A stretch of DNA of 64,000 nucleotides, from positions 1,426,001 to 1,490,000 of the forward strand of contig NZ_CP033365.1 of NCBI RefSeq assembly GCF_013170825.1, given 5' to 3'. Of the stretch, positions 43,601-51,734 are shown in pieces (position 1 is the stretch's first letter; each line of letters starts with the position of its first letter). The stretch is from Mesorhizobium sp. NZP2298. Lineage in GTDB: Bacteria; Pseudomonadota; Alphaproteobacteria; Rhizobiales; Rhizobiaceae. The notes beneath the pieces were generated by a model. That model saw nothing but the letters and a program-made list of their open reading frames with translations, did no database searches and was not told the origin of the DNA. Made by a program: the position numbers and the translations under genes.

Positions 43601-44002
43601 ATGTTCGGTGCCGTCCCGCTTTTGATCGTGCCTTTCATTCTCTACAATCTCGGCCTGCTGGGTATATTCGGCGGCGGCGACGATCCATGGGCGAGCGAGA
43701 TCTTCTCATTCCGCATGATGTCGGGTGGGATTTTCTCGATGACGCTTGGCGACCTGATGGTGCTGCTCGGGCTGATCTTCCTGTTCCTCGAAATGGTGAA
43801 GGCGGCGCGCACGACCGGCGCTTCGATCATGGACCACCTTCTGTCGACGCTGGTCTTCGTCGCCTTCCTGGTCGAGTTCCTGCTGGTCAAGGGCGCGGCG
43901 CATTCCATCTTCTTCACGCTGATGATCATCGCGCTGTTCGATGTGCTGGCCGGGTTCGCGGTGTCGATGCGGTCGGCGAGCCGGGACATCAACCTGAACT
44001 AG
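43601..44002 (+). CDS. Conserved small integral membrane protein
   Basis: This 133-residue protein has four predicted hydrophobic helices (AVPLLIVPFILYNLGLLGIF; LGDLMVLLGLIFLFLEMVKA; LLSTLVFVAFLVEFLLVKGA; IFFTLMIIALFDVLAGFAVS). I recognise a conserved alphaproteobacterial family without a known function. It stands alone between two opposing units. AT an earlier in-frame position no better start is seen. Confidence 0.75.
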   Translation: MFGAVPLLIVPFILYNLGLLGIFGGGDDPWASEIFSFRMMSGGIFSMTLGDLMVLLGLIFLFLEMVKAARTTGASIMDHLLSTLVFVAFLVEFLLVKGAAHSIFFTLMIIALFDVLAGFAVSMRSASRDINLN

Positions 44003-44071
44003 GTCCTTCAGCGGAGGTTTGACGGGCGCTTGTGCCGACAGTTGGCGGAACGTCCGTCGGGTCTCCGGCCC

Positions 44072-44503
44072 TTAGCCTGGGTCGGCGGTAAAGCCGGCTG
44101 CTTCGATGCCGGCGATGGCCGCTGCCTCGTCATTGTCCGAGGTGTCGCCGGAAATGCCGACGGCGCCGATGATGGTGCCGGCCTTGTCGCGGATCAGCAC
44201 GCCGCCGACCACAGGCAGTACGCGTCCGCCCGACACATCGGAAATGCCGGCGACCAGATGGGGCCGTTCCTTGGCGAAGGCCTCGACCTTACGTGAGCCC
44301 ATGCCGATGGCCAGTGCGCCATAGGCCTTGCCCGCCGACATTTGCGGGCGCAGGAACGAGGCGCCGTCCTGGCGCTGGAAGGCGACCAGATGGCCGCCGG
44401 CGTCGAGCACTGAGACACCCAGCGGCTTGAGCTTGAGATCGGCACCCTTGGCGAAGGCGGCATCGATGATTTGACGGGCTTTTTCGAGCGGCAGTGCGGT
44501 CAT
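44072..44503 (-). CDS. GlcG/HbpS family heme-binding-like protein
   Basis: This 143-residue protein matches the GlcG/HbpS (DUF336) family: ARQIIDAAFAKGADLKLKPL, VSVLDAGGHLVAFQRQDGAS, and GVLIRDKAGTIIGAVGISGD. Members bind heme or take part in glycolate/diol metabolism, most have no tested role. AGGAGATTGCC precedes the ATG. It stands alone. Confidence 0.9.
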   Translation of the reverse strand: MTALPLEKARQIIDAAFAKGADLKLKPLGVSVLDAGGHLVAFQRQDGASFLRPQMSAGKAYGALAIGMGSRKVEAFAKERPHLVAGISDVSGGRVLPVVGGVLIRDKAGTIIGAVGISGDTSDNDEAAAIAGIEAAGFTADPG

Positions 44504-44671
44504 GGCAATCTCCTGTTTGAAAAGGACAATGATCGGCGGCCGGTCGCACGAAGCAATCCCGGTTTCGGTTGAAATTGCTTCTCGCGAAGCGATGGGATGA
44601 AGGCCGGGGCTGTCCGAATGGTGCCGTCGAACTGATGTATCCGAGCAGTGTCGGTTCGCTGGAGAGCGGCG

Positions 44672-44917
44672 CTATTTCTTCTTGGCGCGCGCAGGCTTCT
44701 TGGCTGGCACTGCCGGCGCGTTGGCGAGGTCTTCGGCTTCCTTGGCGAGCCGCAGCGCCCGCAGCTTGTCGGTCTTGGCTTTGCGGGCATCACTCTCCGC
44801 GGCGTATTCCGCCATCGCTTTCTGGCGGACGGTTGCCGCCTCTTCCTGCTTCTTGAAGCGCAGATCGGCGCGCGCGCGGGCGGCATCCCGAGAGTTCTCA
44901 ACCAAGACCTTATCCAA
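44672..44917 (-). CDS. Small lysine/alanine-rich protein of unknown function
   Basis: This 81-residue frame starts at a TTG (no ATG is available before the upstream stop) and reads DKVLVENSRDAARARADLRF, then ends with the basic tail AVPAKKPARAKKK. It is a charged coiled-coil-like helix with a lysine-rich C terminus, similar in make-up to small nucleic-acid-binding or histone-like proteins, but no family is recognised. The unusual start codon and lack of a clear ribosome site lower confidence. Confidence 0.5.
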   Translation of the reverse strand: MDKVLVENSRDAARARADLRFKKQEEAATVRQKAMAEYAAESDARKAKTDKLRALRLAKEAEDLANAPAVPAKKPARAKKK

Positions 44918-44981
44918 TCCCGTGAATTGTGGTTTCCGCTTCTTCTAGCAGAGCCGGCCACTTAGCGGGGAAAATAGTTGG

Positions 44982-45503
44982 TCACGCGGCCGGGCTGGTA
45001 CCGAGAGCCTTGCCGGCGACCACGGCTTCATAGGCGGCCTGCAGGGTCGCGCGGACAGAAGGGCCAGTCGCCGGATCGAGCGGCGTGCCGAGATGCTCAT
45101 GGCGCAACTCGTCCATGAATTTCTCCCACAATGGCGGTCCGCCCTTTTCCAGGAGCTCAGCGCGGATCGAGAGTTCCTCGCTGGTCGGCAGCCAGACCCG
45201 GCCCCAGGCGCCAAGATGGGCCAGGATCGGCACCAGCGTGATGGCCATCTCGGTGAGGCTATAGATTGCCTTCTGTTTGTGCGAGGGATCGTCGGCCTTG
45301 GTCAGCATGCCGAGCTCCATAAGCCGCTTCAACCGGTCGGCGAGGATGTTTGAGGCAATGCCTTCCATCGATCCGTTGAGCAGCTCGCGAAAATGACGCC
45401 TGCCGCCGAAAATCATGTCACGCAGGATGATCAGGCTCCAGCGGTCGCCGAACACTTCCAGCGACAGGTTGATCGGGCAGCCGGATCGGCGATCGAGGCT
45501 CAT
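44982..45503 (-). CDS. HxlR family transcriptional regulator
   Basis: This 173-residue protein has the HxlR winged HTH: CPINLSLEVFGDRWSLIILR, DMIFGGRRHFRELLNGSMEG, IASNILADRLKRLMELGMLT and SLTEMAITLVPILAHLGAWG. C9 is the conserved N-terminal cysteine that in some members senses electrophiles or redox state. It is divergent from an alpha/beta hydrolase gene across two palindromes, and probably controls both. Confidence 0.92.
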   Translation of the reverse strand: MSLDRRSGCPINLSLEVFGDRWSLIILRDMIFGGRRHFRELLNGSMEGIASNILADRLKRLMELGMLTKADDPSHKQKAIYSLTEMAITLVPILAHLGAWGRVWLPTSEELSIRAELLEKGGPPLWEKFMDELRHEHLGTPLDPATGPSVRATLQAAYEAVVAGKALGTSPAA

Positions 45504-45522
45504 TCGATTCTCTCCATAAAAC

Positions 45523-45580
45523 CAGTTGCATTATCGTATCAGTTTCATTACAGTGCAACTGATTGCAAAATGCAATCAGT
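45523..45580. promoter_or_regulatory. Two palindromic operators in the HxlR/hydrolase divergent promoter
   Basis: CAGTTGCA (45523-45530) pairs with TGCAACTG (45554-45561), and ACTGATTGCA (45558-45567) pairs with TGCAATCAGT (45571-45580) across AAA. The second is a perfect 10-bp inverted repeat ending 15 bases before the hydrolase ATG. HxlR regulators bind such dyads; binding here is inferred. Confidence 0.65.
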
Positions 45581-45595
45581 TCGGGAGACCATGCA

Positions 45596-46441
45596 ATGGC
45601 GACTATCGACCGTCCCCTGATCCTGTCCGAAACCTTCGGCGATCCCGAAAGTCCTCCGCTGCTGTTGATCATGGGCGCGATGGCTTCGATGCTGTGGTGG
45701 CCGGTGGCATTTTGCCGGGAGTTGGCGGATGCCGGGCTGTACGTGATCCGCTACGACAATCGCGACACCGGTCGCTCGACCAAATATCCGCCTGGCGAGC
45801 CGCCCTACACATTCGACGACATGGCGGACGATGCGATTGGCGTGCTCGACAGTCATGGCATCGGCAAGGCCCATGTCGCCGGCATGTCGATGGGCGGCAT
45901 GATCGCGCAACTCGTGGCGCTCAGGCACCCCTCCCGTGTTGCATCGCTTACCGTGATCAGCAGCTCGCCGATGGCGATGGACACCTCGCATCTGCCAGGG
46001 ATGAGCGACGCCTATATCGAGCATTCGGCCGAGGGCGCCGACGTCGACTGGACGGATCGCCGCCAGGTGATCGACTTCATGGTCAGGGATGCGCGCGCGA
46101 TCGCCAGCATCGCCCATCCATTCGACGAGCCCGGGATGAGAGCCTTCATCGAACAGGATTACGACCGATCCGGCGGGTTCCTGAGCGCGACCAATCATTT
46201 CTCGCTCAAGGGTAGCGCCGAGTGGAAGGGCCGCCTGCACGAGATGCAAGCCCCGCTGCTGGTCATCCATGGTACCGCCGATCCCATTTTTCCGATCGAA
46301 CATGGCGAGGCGCTGGCCGAGGCGGTCGCCGGCGCGAAATTCCTTCGCGTCGACGGCGGCGGCCATGAATTGCATCCTCAGGACTGGCCGGCGATATCGG
46401 CCGCCATCATTATGCATATCAGGTCCAACCAGGGGACCTGA
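45596..46441 (+). CDS. Alpha/beta hydrolase
   Basis: This 281-residue protein has the alpha/beta hydrolase fold: LLIMGAMASM (oxyanion loop), GLYVIRYDNRDTGRSTKYPP, and the nucleophile elbow GMSMGG. The acidic residue is in HGTADPIFPIEH and the histidine in DGGGHELH. It resembles the 3-oxoadipate enol-lactonase and related hydrolases. GGGAG eight bases before the ATG at 45596 fixes the start; an upstream TTG lies inside the operator. Probably regulated by the divergent HxlR protein. Confidence 0.9.
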   Translation: MATIDRPLILSETFGDPESPPLLLIMGAMASMLWWPVAFCRELADAGLYVIRYDNRDTGRSTKYPPGEPPYTFDDMADDAIGVLDSHGIGKAHVAGMSMGGMIAQLVALRHPSRVASLTVISSSPMAMDTSHLPGMSDAYIEHSAEGADVDWTDRRQVIDFMVRDARAIASIAHPFDEPGMRAFIEQDYDRSGGFLSATNHFSLKGSAEWKGRLHEMQAPLLVIHGTADPIFPIEHGEALAEAVAGAKFLRVDGGGHELHPQDWPAISAAIIMHIRSNQGT

Positions 46442-46472
46442 TATGCCGGGCTTGACGGGCAAGGCGCGGCAC

Positions 46473-46498
46473 AATAGTGAAGTAAATGCTTCAGTATT
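46473..46498. promoter_or_regulatory. Inverted repeat upstream of the GST-ArsR-SRPBCC genes
   Basis: AATAGTGAAG (46473-46482) and CTTCAGTATT (46489-46498) pair at 9 of 10 positions across six bases, 60 bases before the GST start. A site for the ArsR-type protein encoded two genes downstream is possible. Confidence 0.4.
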
Positions 46499-46557
46499 GA
46501 CCCGGCAGGACATGCGGTTCCCGCCCCGCCGACGAACCAGAAACAGGCGAGCAAAGA

Positions 46558-47214
46558 ATGTCCCTGACGCTGCATTTCCATCCCCTGGCCTCCTTCTGCT
46601 GGAAGCCGCTGATCGCGCTCTACGAGAACGGCACCGCCTTCAACCCGGTCATCGTGGATCTCGGCGACGAGCAATCGCGCGCGGCCTTCCTCAAGATATC
46701 GCCGACCGGCAAGATGCCGGCGCTGCGCGACGATGCGCGCGGCCGCACGGTATTGGAATCGACCATCGTCGTCGAATATCTGGCCGCGCATTATCCGGGG
46801 CCGGTCGAACTCGTTCCCGCCGACGTCGACCCGGCGCTGGCCGTCCGCCAGGCTGACCGCTTCTATGATTTCTATGTGCAGGAGCCGATGCAGAAGATCG
46901 TCGGCGACCGGTTGCGTCCGCAGGACAAGACCGATCCGTTCGGTGTCGAGCAGGCGCGGGGCCAGCTACGCACCTCCTACGCCATCATCGAACAGGAGAT
47001 GCAGTCGCGGAGCTGGGCGGTGGGCGATGCCTTCAGCCTGGCCGATTGCGCGGCATCTCCAGCACTCTTCTATGCCAACAAGGTCGAGCCGTTCGGCGAC
47101 AAATATCCGGCCGTGAAGCGCTATCACGACCGGCTGCTGCGGCGCCCTGCCTTCGCCAGGGTGATCGAGGAGGCGCAGCCCTACTTCAAGTTCTTTCCCT
47201 ACAATAATGGCTGA
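46558..47214 (+). CDS. Glutathione S-transferase family protein
   Basis: This 218-residue protein has the thioredoxin-like N-terminal domain (LTLHFHPLASFCWKPLIALY; GKMPALRDD; ESTIVVEYLA) and the helical C-terminal domain (AVGDAFSLADCAASPALFYA). It should conjugate or reduce small electrophiles with glutathione. An ArsR regulator and an SRPBCC protein follow within 6 and 12 bases, suggesting one detoxification or stress operon. Substrate unknown. Confidence 0.9.
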   Translation: MSLTLHFHPLASFCWKPLIALYENGTAFNPVIVDLGDEQSRAAFLKISPTGKMPALRDDARGRTVLESTIVVEYLAAHYPGPVELVPADVDPALAVRQADRFYDFYVQEPMQKIVGDRLRPQDKTDPFGVEQARGQLRTSYAIIEQEMQSRSWAVGDAFSLADCAASPALFYANKVEPFGDKYPAVKRYHDRLLRRPAFARVIEEAQPYFKFFPYNNG

Positions 47215-47219
47215 CCGGG

Positions 47220-47555
47220 ATGCTGCACGATCCCGCCCAGCTCGACCTGATGTTCCAGGCGCTTGCCGATCCGGCGCGACGGCAGATGGTCGACCGGCTG
47301 TCGCGTGGCCCCGCCTCGGTCAGCCAACTGGCCGAGCCGCTGGCGATGTCGCTGTCGGCCGTCGTCCAGCATCTCAACGTGCTGGAGGCGAGTGGCCTGG
47401 TGCGCTCGCAAAAACTGGGACGGGTGCGCACCTGCCAGATCGAGCCGAAGGCATTGAGAGCGGCCGAGCACTGGATCAACGAGCGGCGCAACGCCTGGGA
47501 ACGCAGGCTGGACCGGCTTGGCGATTTTCTCGCCGAAACCACCGGCGAAACATGA
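47220..47555 (+). CDS. ArsR family metalloregulator-type HTH protein
   Basis: This 111-residue protein is a winged HTH of the ArsR type: QLDLMFQALADPARRQMVDR, LSRGPASVSQLAEPLAMSLS, AVVQHLNVLEASGLVRSQKL. It lacks the metal-binding CVC motif. It is paired with the SRPBCC gene that follows; such ArsR-SRPBCC pairs are common. It begins five bases after the GST stop. Confidence 0.92.
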   Translation: MLHDPAQLDLMFQALADPARRQMVDRLSRGPASVSQLAEPLAMSLSAVVQHLNVLEASGLVRSQKLGRVRTCQIEPKALRAAEHWINERRNAWERRLDRLGDFLAETTGET

Positions 47556-47566
47556 AGGAGGCTTGA

Positions 47567-48031
47567 GTGAACCAACGATCCGTCGTCCACTCCACCTTTG
47601 TCGTCGAGCGCTTCTATCCGGCGGCACCTGCAAGAGTCTTCTTCGCGCTCAGCAATTCTGATGCCAAGCGGCGATGGTTCGTCGATCCCCACGACCCGAT
47701 GTCCAGCCGGCACGAAATGGACTTCCGCGTTGGCGGCAGGGAAACCAATGCCGGCTGCCCGAGCGATGGGCAGATGCATTTCTTCAACGCGGTCTATCAG
47801 GACATCGTGCCGGACAGCCGCATCGTCTACAGCTATGAACTGCTGTTCGGTGAAACCCGCGTCTCGGTGTCACTGGCGACGATCGAGCTCATGGCGGAAA
47901 GCGGCGGCACGCGGCTTGTGATGACGGAGCAGGGGGCCTTCCTCGATGGCCACGACACGCCGGCCACGCGTGAGCATGGAACGGGCGAACTGCTCGACGC
48001 GCTTGGTGCATTCCTGCATGTACAGACCTGA
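47567..48031 (+). CDS. SRPBCC (AHSA1-like) family protein
   Basis: This 154-residue protein has the START/SRPBCC hydrophobic-ligand-binding fold ([44 protein letters not shown]). It uses a GTG start with an AAGGAGG ribosome site seven bases upstream. It follows the ArsR gene. Members bind or hydrolyse hydrophobic ligands; function not known here. Confidence 0.9.
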   Translation: MNQRSVVHSTFVVERFYPAAPARVFFALSNSDAKRRWFVDPHDPMSSRHEMDFRVGGRETNAGCPSDGQMHFFNAVYQDIVPDSRIVYSYELLFGETRVSVSLATIELMAESGGTRLVMTEQGAFLDGHDTPATREHGTGELLDALGAFLHVQT

Positions 48032-48066
48032 CCATCGGGGCGTTGTCGAAGGTTGAGGGCGCTGGA

Positions 48067-48330
48067 TCAGGCCTCCCAGAATTGATCGAGCCAGATGTTG
48101 AGCTTCAGGAAGCCAGCGTTGCTTACCGTATAGACACGCCGCGTGCCTTCGGCCTTGGCGTTGACCAGTCCGGCGTCGAGCAAGACTTTCAGATGCTGTG
48201 AAACCGCTGGGCGCGACACTGGCAGCCCGGCCGCCAATTCGTTGACGGTCTTCGGACCGCGTCGAAGTTCTTCCAGAAGATGGCGCCGATTGGGGTCGGC
48301 GATCGCCATGAAGGCGTCGGAAAACATCAT
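48067..48330 (-). CDS. ArsR family transcriptional regulator
   Basis: This 87-residue winged HTH (AIADPNRRHLLEELRRGPKT, VNELAAGLPVSRPAVSQHLK, VLLDAGLVNAKAEGTRRVYT) is a second ArsR-type protein, convergent with the ArsR-SRPBCC pair. Two adjacent ATG codons (48330, 48327) are possible starts; GAGG lies just upstream. A palindrome overlaps the start. Confidence 0.9.
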   Translation of the reverse strand: MMFSDAFMAIADPNRRHLLEELRRGPKTVNELAAGLPVSRPAVSQHLKVLLDAGLVNAKAEGTRRVYTVSNAGFLKLNIWLDQFWEA

Positions 48331-48347
48331 GCCTCATTTGTGAGGCA
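48330..48347. promoter_or_regulatory. Palindrome overlapping the start of the ArsR gene
   Basis: TGCCTCA (48330-48336) and TGAGGCA (48341-48347) are perfect inverted copies across TTTG. Such a site at the start codon would allow self-repression. Confidence 0.5.
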
Positions 48348-48361
48348 AAGTTTTTCAAATC

Positions 48362-49609
48362 TCAACTGTCTGTTTCTTCTTTTCTTCTTGGATCAAGCCG
48401 CAATGCTTCAGGGGTCACCGAGCGGTCGGCCGGTTGCGTCTTGAACGCATCGCGATCGCCGATCGGCACCGGAGCGCGGCGGCTGATGCGCAGCAGCGTG
48501 TAGCCGGCCAGCGACAGATGCGCGAAGGCGGTCGCCAGGAACAGGCCCTCAGGGCGCATCCAGCCCATCAGCGCGGCTGCCAGCAACGGGCCGATCATGG
48601 TGCCGAAGCCGTAAAGCAACAGCAGTCCGCCCGATACCTTGACGAAATCCTCCGCACGGGCGTGGTCGTTGGCATGCGCCACGGCGATCGAATAGAGCGT
48701 GTAGGCGAAAGCGCCGTAGGCAGCGGTGAAGACGATGACGAAGACGGCTGAGCGGGGTTCGAACAGGAAGATCATGAGTGCAAACAGCGCCGCGCCGAAA
48801 GCGGCTCCGGCCAGCACGAAACGCCGGTCGGTCTTGTCGGACAGACGCCCGGCCGGCAGTTGCATGGCGGCGCCGGCGACGACCACAAGGCTCATCATCA
48901 AGGCGATCTCGGCGGTGGAAATACCAATGCGGGCGCCGTAGACAGCACCAAGCGTTCCCCAGGCGCCGTTGGCGATGCCGATCAGCAGGCAGGCGATCGC
49001 CGACACCGGCGAGTTGGCGTAGAGCCCCTTGACGTCGAGTTTGACGTCCTGCAGCGGTTTGGGGTGCGAGGCCGTCGAAACCGCGGTCGGGATCAGCGAC
49101 AGGCAGAACAGGATGCCGGTGATCATGAACAGCGATGCCGATTTCACATCGCCGCCGGCGACGATCATCTGGCCTCCCATGATCGAGGCATAGGTGACCA
49201 TCATATAGAGGCCGAAGACGGTGCCGCGGTTCTCGTTTGTGGCTTTCTCGTTCAGCCAGCTTTCAATGACCATGAAGGCGCCGGCCATGGTGAAGCCGGT
49301 GAAGGCGCGCAGCAGGATCCAGACATATTCGTCGATGACCAGGCCGGTGAGCAGCGCCACAATGGCACCGGACGCGGCAAAGGCGCCGAAAGCGCGTACA
49401 TGCCCGGCGCGGCGCACGATGCGCGGCGCAAAAAAGCAGCCGGTGACGAAGCCGCCGGCCCAGGCCGTGCCCATCAGGCCAAGCGAGGCTGTCGAAAACC
49501 CTTCCACCTGGCCGCGCAAGGGCAACAGCAGCCCATGCAGGCCCGATGCCGCCAGCAGGAAGGCAGTGCCGCGAAGCAGGGAGAGGATCGGCCTGTAGGA
49601 TGCGAGCAT
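48362..49609 (-). CDS. MFS transporter
   Basis: This 415-residue protein has about twelve hydrophobic helices and fits the major facilitator YcaD/Bcr-like group (RGTAFLLAASGLHGLLLPLR; GTAWAGGFVTGCFFAPRIVR; GFTMAGAFMVIESWLNEKAT; PAGRLSDKTDRRFVLAGAAF). The ESWLNEKA motif is typical of YcaD-type proteins. The ATG at 49609 fits the first helix. Substrate unknown. Confidence 0.9.
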   Translation of the reverse strand: MLASYRPILSLLRGTAFLLAASGLHGLLLPLRGQVEGFSTASLGLMGTAWAGGFVTGCFFAPRIVRRAGHVRAFGAFAASGAIVALLTGLVIDEYVWILLRAFTGFTMAGAFMVIESWLNEKATNENRGTVFGLYMMVTYASIMGGQMIVAGGDVKSASLFMITGILFCLSLIPTAVSTASHPKPLQDVKLDVKGLYANSPVSAIACLLIGIANGAWGTLGAVYGARIGISTAEIALMMSLVVVAGAAMQLPAGRLSDKTDRRFVLAGAAFGAALFALMIFLFEPRSAVFVIVFTAAYGAFAYTLYSIAVAHANDHARAEDFVKVSGGLLLLYGFGTMIGPLLAAALMGWMRPEGLFLATAFAHLSLAGYTLLRISRRAPVPIGDRDAFKTQPADRSVTPEALRLDPRRKEETDS

Positions 49610-49698
49610 TTTTTGATCCGGCTGGACTCTGGGAGGGACACAAGGTCTGAAGACAGTCGCATTCGGGCTTTTCGGCGGCGGGCCGTTGCGCTCGTCGC

Positions 49699-49893
49699 CT
49701 ATCCGCGGCGGAACAGCGCCTCGGCGGCCGATTTGGTGTTGTCCTTGGCCTTGAGTTCGGCCTCCAGCCGGGCGATTTCGTCGCGCAGGATGCCGATGCG
49801 CTCCGACAACTCGCCAACCGAGAGCAGCGACAGGTCCTGCCCGATCTCGTGCGGACGCGCCTTCTTCTTGGGTTCGTCGTCGAAGATCGCCAT
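49699..49893 (-). CDS. DUF1192 domain-containing protein
   Basis: This 64-residue protein starts MAIFDDEPKKKARPHEIGQD and has the coiled-coil LSVGELSERIGILRDEIARL typical of DUF1192. Function unknown. A GGAGGAGCAACC site lies before the ATG. It is divergent from the quinone oxidoreductase gene, with which DUF1192 is often paired in Rhizobiales. Confidence 0.92.
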   Translation of the reverse strand: MAIFDDEPKKKARPHEIGQDLSLLSVGELSERIGILRDEIARLEAELKAKDNTKSAAEALFRRG

Positions 49894-50014
49894 GGTTGCT
49901 CCTCCTCCGCCAGACCAGATTGGCCATTTGCCTGATTTGGCAATGAGCATACATAGGGCAAGGGTGTCGATGCAAACAGCCGGTAAGAACGCGGCGAGGA
50001 AGATGGGAAAGTTC

Positions 50015-51025
50015 ATGGCGAACGGACAGAAGATTCCGGCAAGGATGACAGCGATCGCGATCTCGGAGCCAGGCGGTCCACGGGTGCTGAAACCGGAAAC
50101 CCGCGACGTGCCCCAGCCTGGTCCCGGCGAGATCCTGATCAAGGTGCATGCCGCCGGCGTCAACCGGCCCGACGTGCAGCAGCGCAAGGGGGCCTATCCG
50201 CCACCGCCCGGCGCATCGGACCTGCCGGGCCTCGAGGTCTCGGGCGAAGTGGCCGCGCTTGGCGACGAGGTATCGCGCTGGCGCATCGGCGAACGGGTCT
50301 GCGCGCTCACCCCCGGCGGTGGTTATGCCGAATATGTCAAGGTTCACACGGGCAGCGTGCTGCCTCTGCCGGCCGGGTTCACTCACACGGAAGCAGCAGC
50401 CGTGCCGGAGAACTATTTTACCGTCTGGCACAATGTGTTCGAGCGCGGCGGCCTGAAGACGGGTGAGACGCTGCTGGTGCATGGCGGCTCGTCCGGCATC
50501 GGCACGACGGCGATCCAACTGGCTTCGGCCTTCGGCGCCTATGTCATCACCACCGCCGGCTCCAAGGAGAAATGCGACGCCTGCCTGAGGCTCGGCGCCG
50601 ACCGCGCGATCAATTATCGCGAGGAGGATTTCGTCAAGGCGGTGAAAGAGGCGACGGACGGCAAGGGTGCCAATGTCATCCTCGATATGGTTGGCGGCGA
50701 CTATGTCCAACGAAACTACGAGGCGGCGGCGATCGAGGGCCGCATCGTCCAGATCGCGGTGCAGGCGGGCGCTGTTGCCACAGCCGACTTTTCCAAGATC
50801 ATGGTCAAGCGGCTGACACATACGGGTTCGACGCTGAGGCCGCGCACCGTCGAGTTCAAGGCGGCAATCGCGGCGGCGCTGGAAGCGCAGGTCTGGCCGC
50901 TGCTCGGTACGCGCAAGGTCGCTCCGGTCATGGACATGATCTACCCCCTCACGGATGCCTGGCGCGCGCATGAGCGGATGGAGGAGGGCGAACATATCGG
51001 CAAGATCGTGCTCGACGTCGGCTAG
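50015..51025 (+). CDS. NAD(P)H-quinone oxidoreductase (zinc-free MDR family)
   Basis: This 336-residue medium-chain dehydrogenase/reductase resembles the TP53I3/QOR group: MTAIAISEPGGPRVLKPETR, GVNRPDVQQRKGAYPPPPGA, LPGLEVSGEVAALGDEV, VPENYFTVWHNVFERGGLKT and the NADPH motif LVHGGSSGIGTTAIQLA. The zinc ligands of alcohol dehydrogenases are missing. It reduces quinones or similar acceptors with NADPH. Several ATGs (50003, 50015, 50048) are possible starts. Confidence 0.92.
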   Translation: MANGQKIPARMTAIAISEPGGPRVLKPETRDVPQPGPGEILIKVHAAGVNRPDVQQRKGAYPPPPGASDLPGLEVSGEVAALGDEVSRWRIGERVCALTPGGGYAEYVKVHTGSVLPLPAGFTHTEAAAVPENYFTVWHNVFERGGLKTGETLLVHGGSSGIGTTAIQLASAFGAYVITTAGSKEKCDACLRLGADRAINYREEDFVKAVKEATDGKGANVILDMVGGDYVQRNYEAAAIEGRIVQIAVQAGAVATADFSKIMVKRLTHTGSTLRPRTVEFKAAIAAALEAQVWPLLGTRKVAPVMDMIYPLTDAWRAHERMEEGEHIGKIVLDVG

Positions 51026-51030
51026 GACGT

Positions 51031-51153
51031 ATCGATATTCAGGTGAGCCCGGCCTGCGAATGGCGGCTTCCTGCGCTTCCGGTGTTCACGTACTTTAAGT
51101 ACGCTCCGCTCCGGTTCTCGGAACTCACCATTCTCGGCTCGGCCTGACCTGAA
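51031..51153. repeat. Palindromic repeat element, copy B (complete)
   Basis: Outer arms TTCAGGT (51038-51044) and ACCTGAA (51147-51153) enclose the inner module with GCGCTTCCGGTG, the palindrome GTACTTTAAGTAC and CTCCGGTTCTCG (51073-51120). The outer arms match copy C at 38928-38960 and the inner module matches copy A at 38055-38105. Confidence 0.75.
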
Positions 51154-51210
51154 TCCCGACACGTCCCGGCGTGGGTGTCAGTGCCTACAAGATGAACAGA
51201 AGCTTAATGG

Positions 51211-51243
51211 TGCAATGCAGCATTTGCATCATTGCTATGCAAA
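51211..51243. promoter_or_regulatory. TGC-rich palindromes upstream of the DUF1127 gene
   Basis: TGCAATGCA (51211-51219) is a perfect odd palindrome, and TTTGCAT (51223-51229) with ATGCAAA (51237-51243) is a perfect 7-bp inverted repeat across seven bases. They resemble the site before the patatin gene. Confidence 0.4.
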
Positions 51244-51318
51244 ATCGGCCGTTCAAGTCCTCATCGATGATCACTATCTGTGCAGTATCGAAACGAACAC
51301 CCCATCAGGAGGACCATC

Positions 51319-51459
51319 ATGAACCCGATCCGCGCTTTCCGTAACTGGCGCATGTACAACGAGACCGTGCGCGAACTGAACCGTCTCAACGCGCGTCAGC
51401 TCAGCGATCTCGGTATCAACCGCGCCGACATCGAACGGATCGCCCGCCAGGCGATCTGA
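51319..51459 (+). CDS. DUF1127 domain-containing small protein
   Basis: This 46-residue protein starts MNPIRAFRNWRMYNETVREL and contains LNRLNARQLSDLGINRADIE, the DUF1127 signature. Such small basic proteins are abundant in Alphaproteobacteria; some have roles in phosphate, RNA or nitrogen responses. AGGAGG six bases before the ATG is a near-perfect ribosome site, suggesting high expression. A strong terminator follows. Confidence 0.92.
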   Translation: MNPIRAFRNWRMYNETVRELNRLNARQLSDLGINRADIERIARQAI

Positions 51460-51539
51460 TTTCAAGCACGACCCGGCCGCAAGGCCGTGCACGTGCCGAG
51501 AAGCAGAGCCGTCGCAGACGCTTCCCGTCTCCGGTTCCG

Positions 51540-51570
51540 AACCCGCTGGACCCCGTCCAGCGGGTTTTGT
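51540..51570 (+). terminator. Rho-independent terminator of the DUF1127 gene
   Basis: AACCCGCTGGAC (51540-51551) and GTCCAGCGGGTT (51555-51566) form a perfect 12-bp stem with a CCC loop followed by TTGTCTTTT. Confidence 0.92.
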
Positions 51571-51734
51571 CTTTTGGGGCAAGTGTATAAGCCGCCGTTA
51601 GACCTCTATCAGGCGCTGGGCAGGCTTGACCTCAGTTTTCAGCATGCCATCTTGACAGAAGGGGATCGGTTGCTGCGTGAGGGCGTGGTGGTCCGGCCGG
51701 CAAGCCACAACGCCGAAGAAGGCTTCCACGCTCG

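Noticed and set aside
48860..50014. Open frame fused upstream of the quinone oxidoreductase gene
   Set aside because: It is antisense to the MFS transporter gene, and the family homology begins near 50015.
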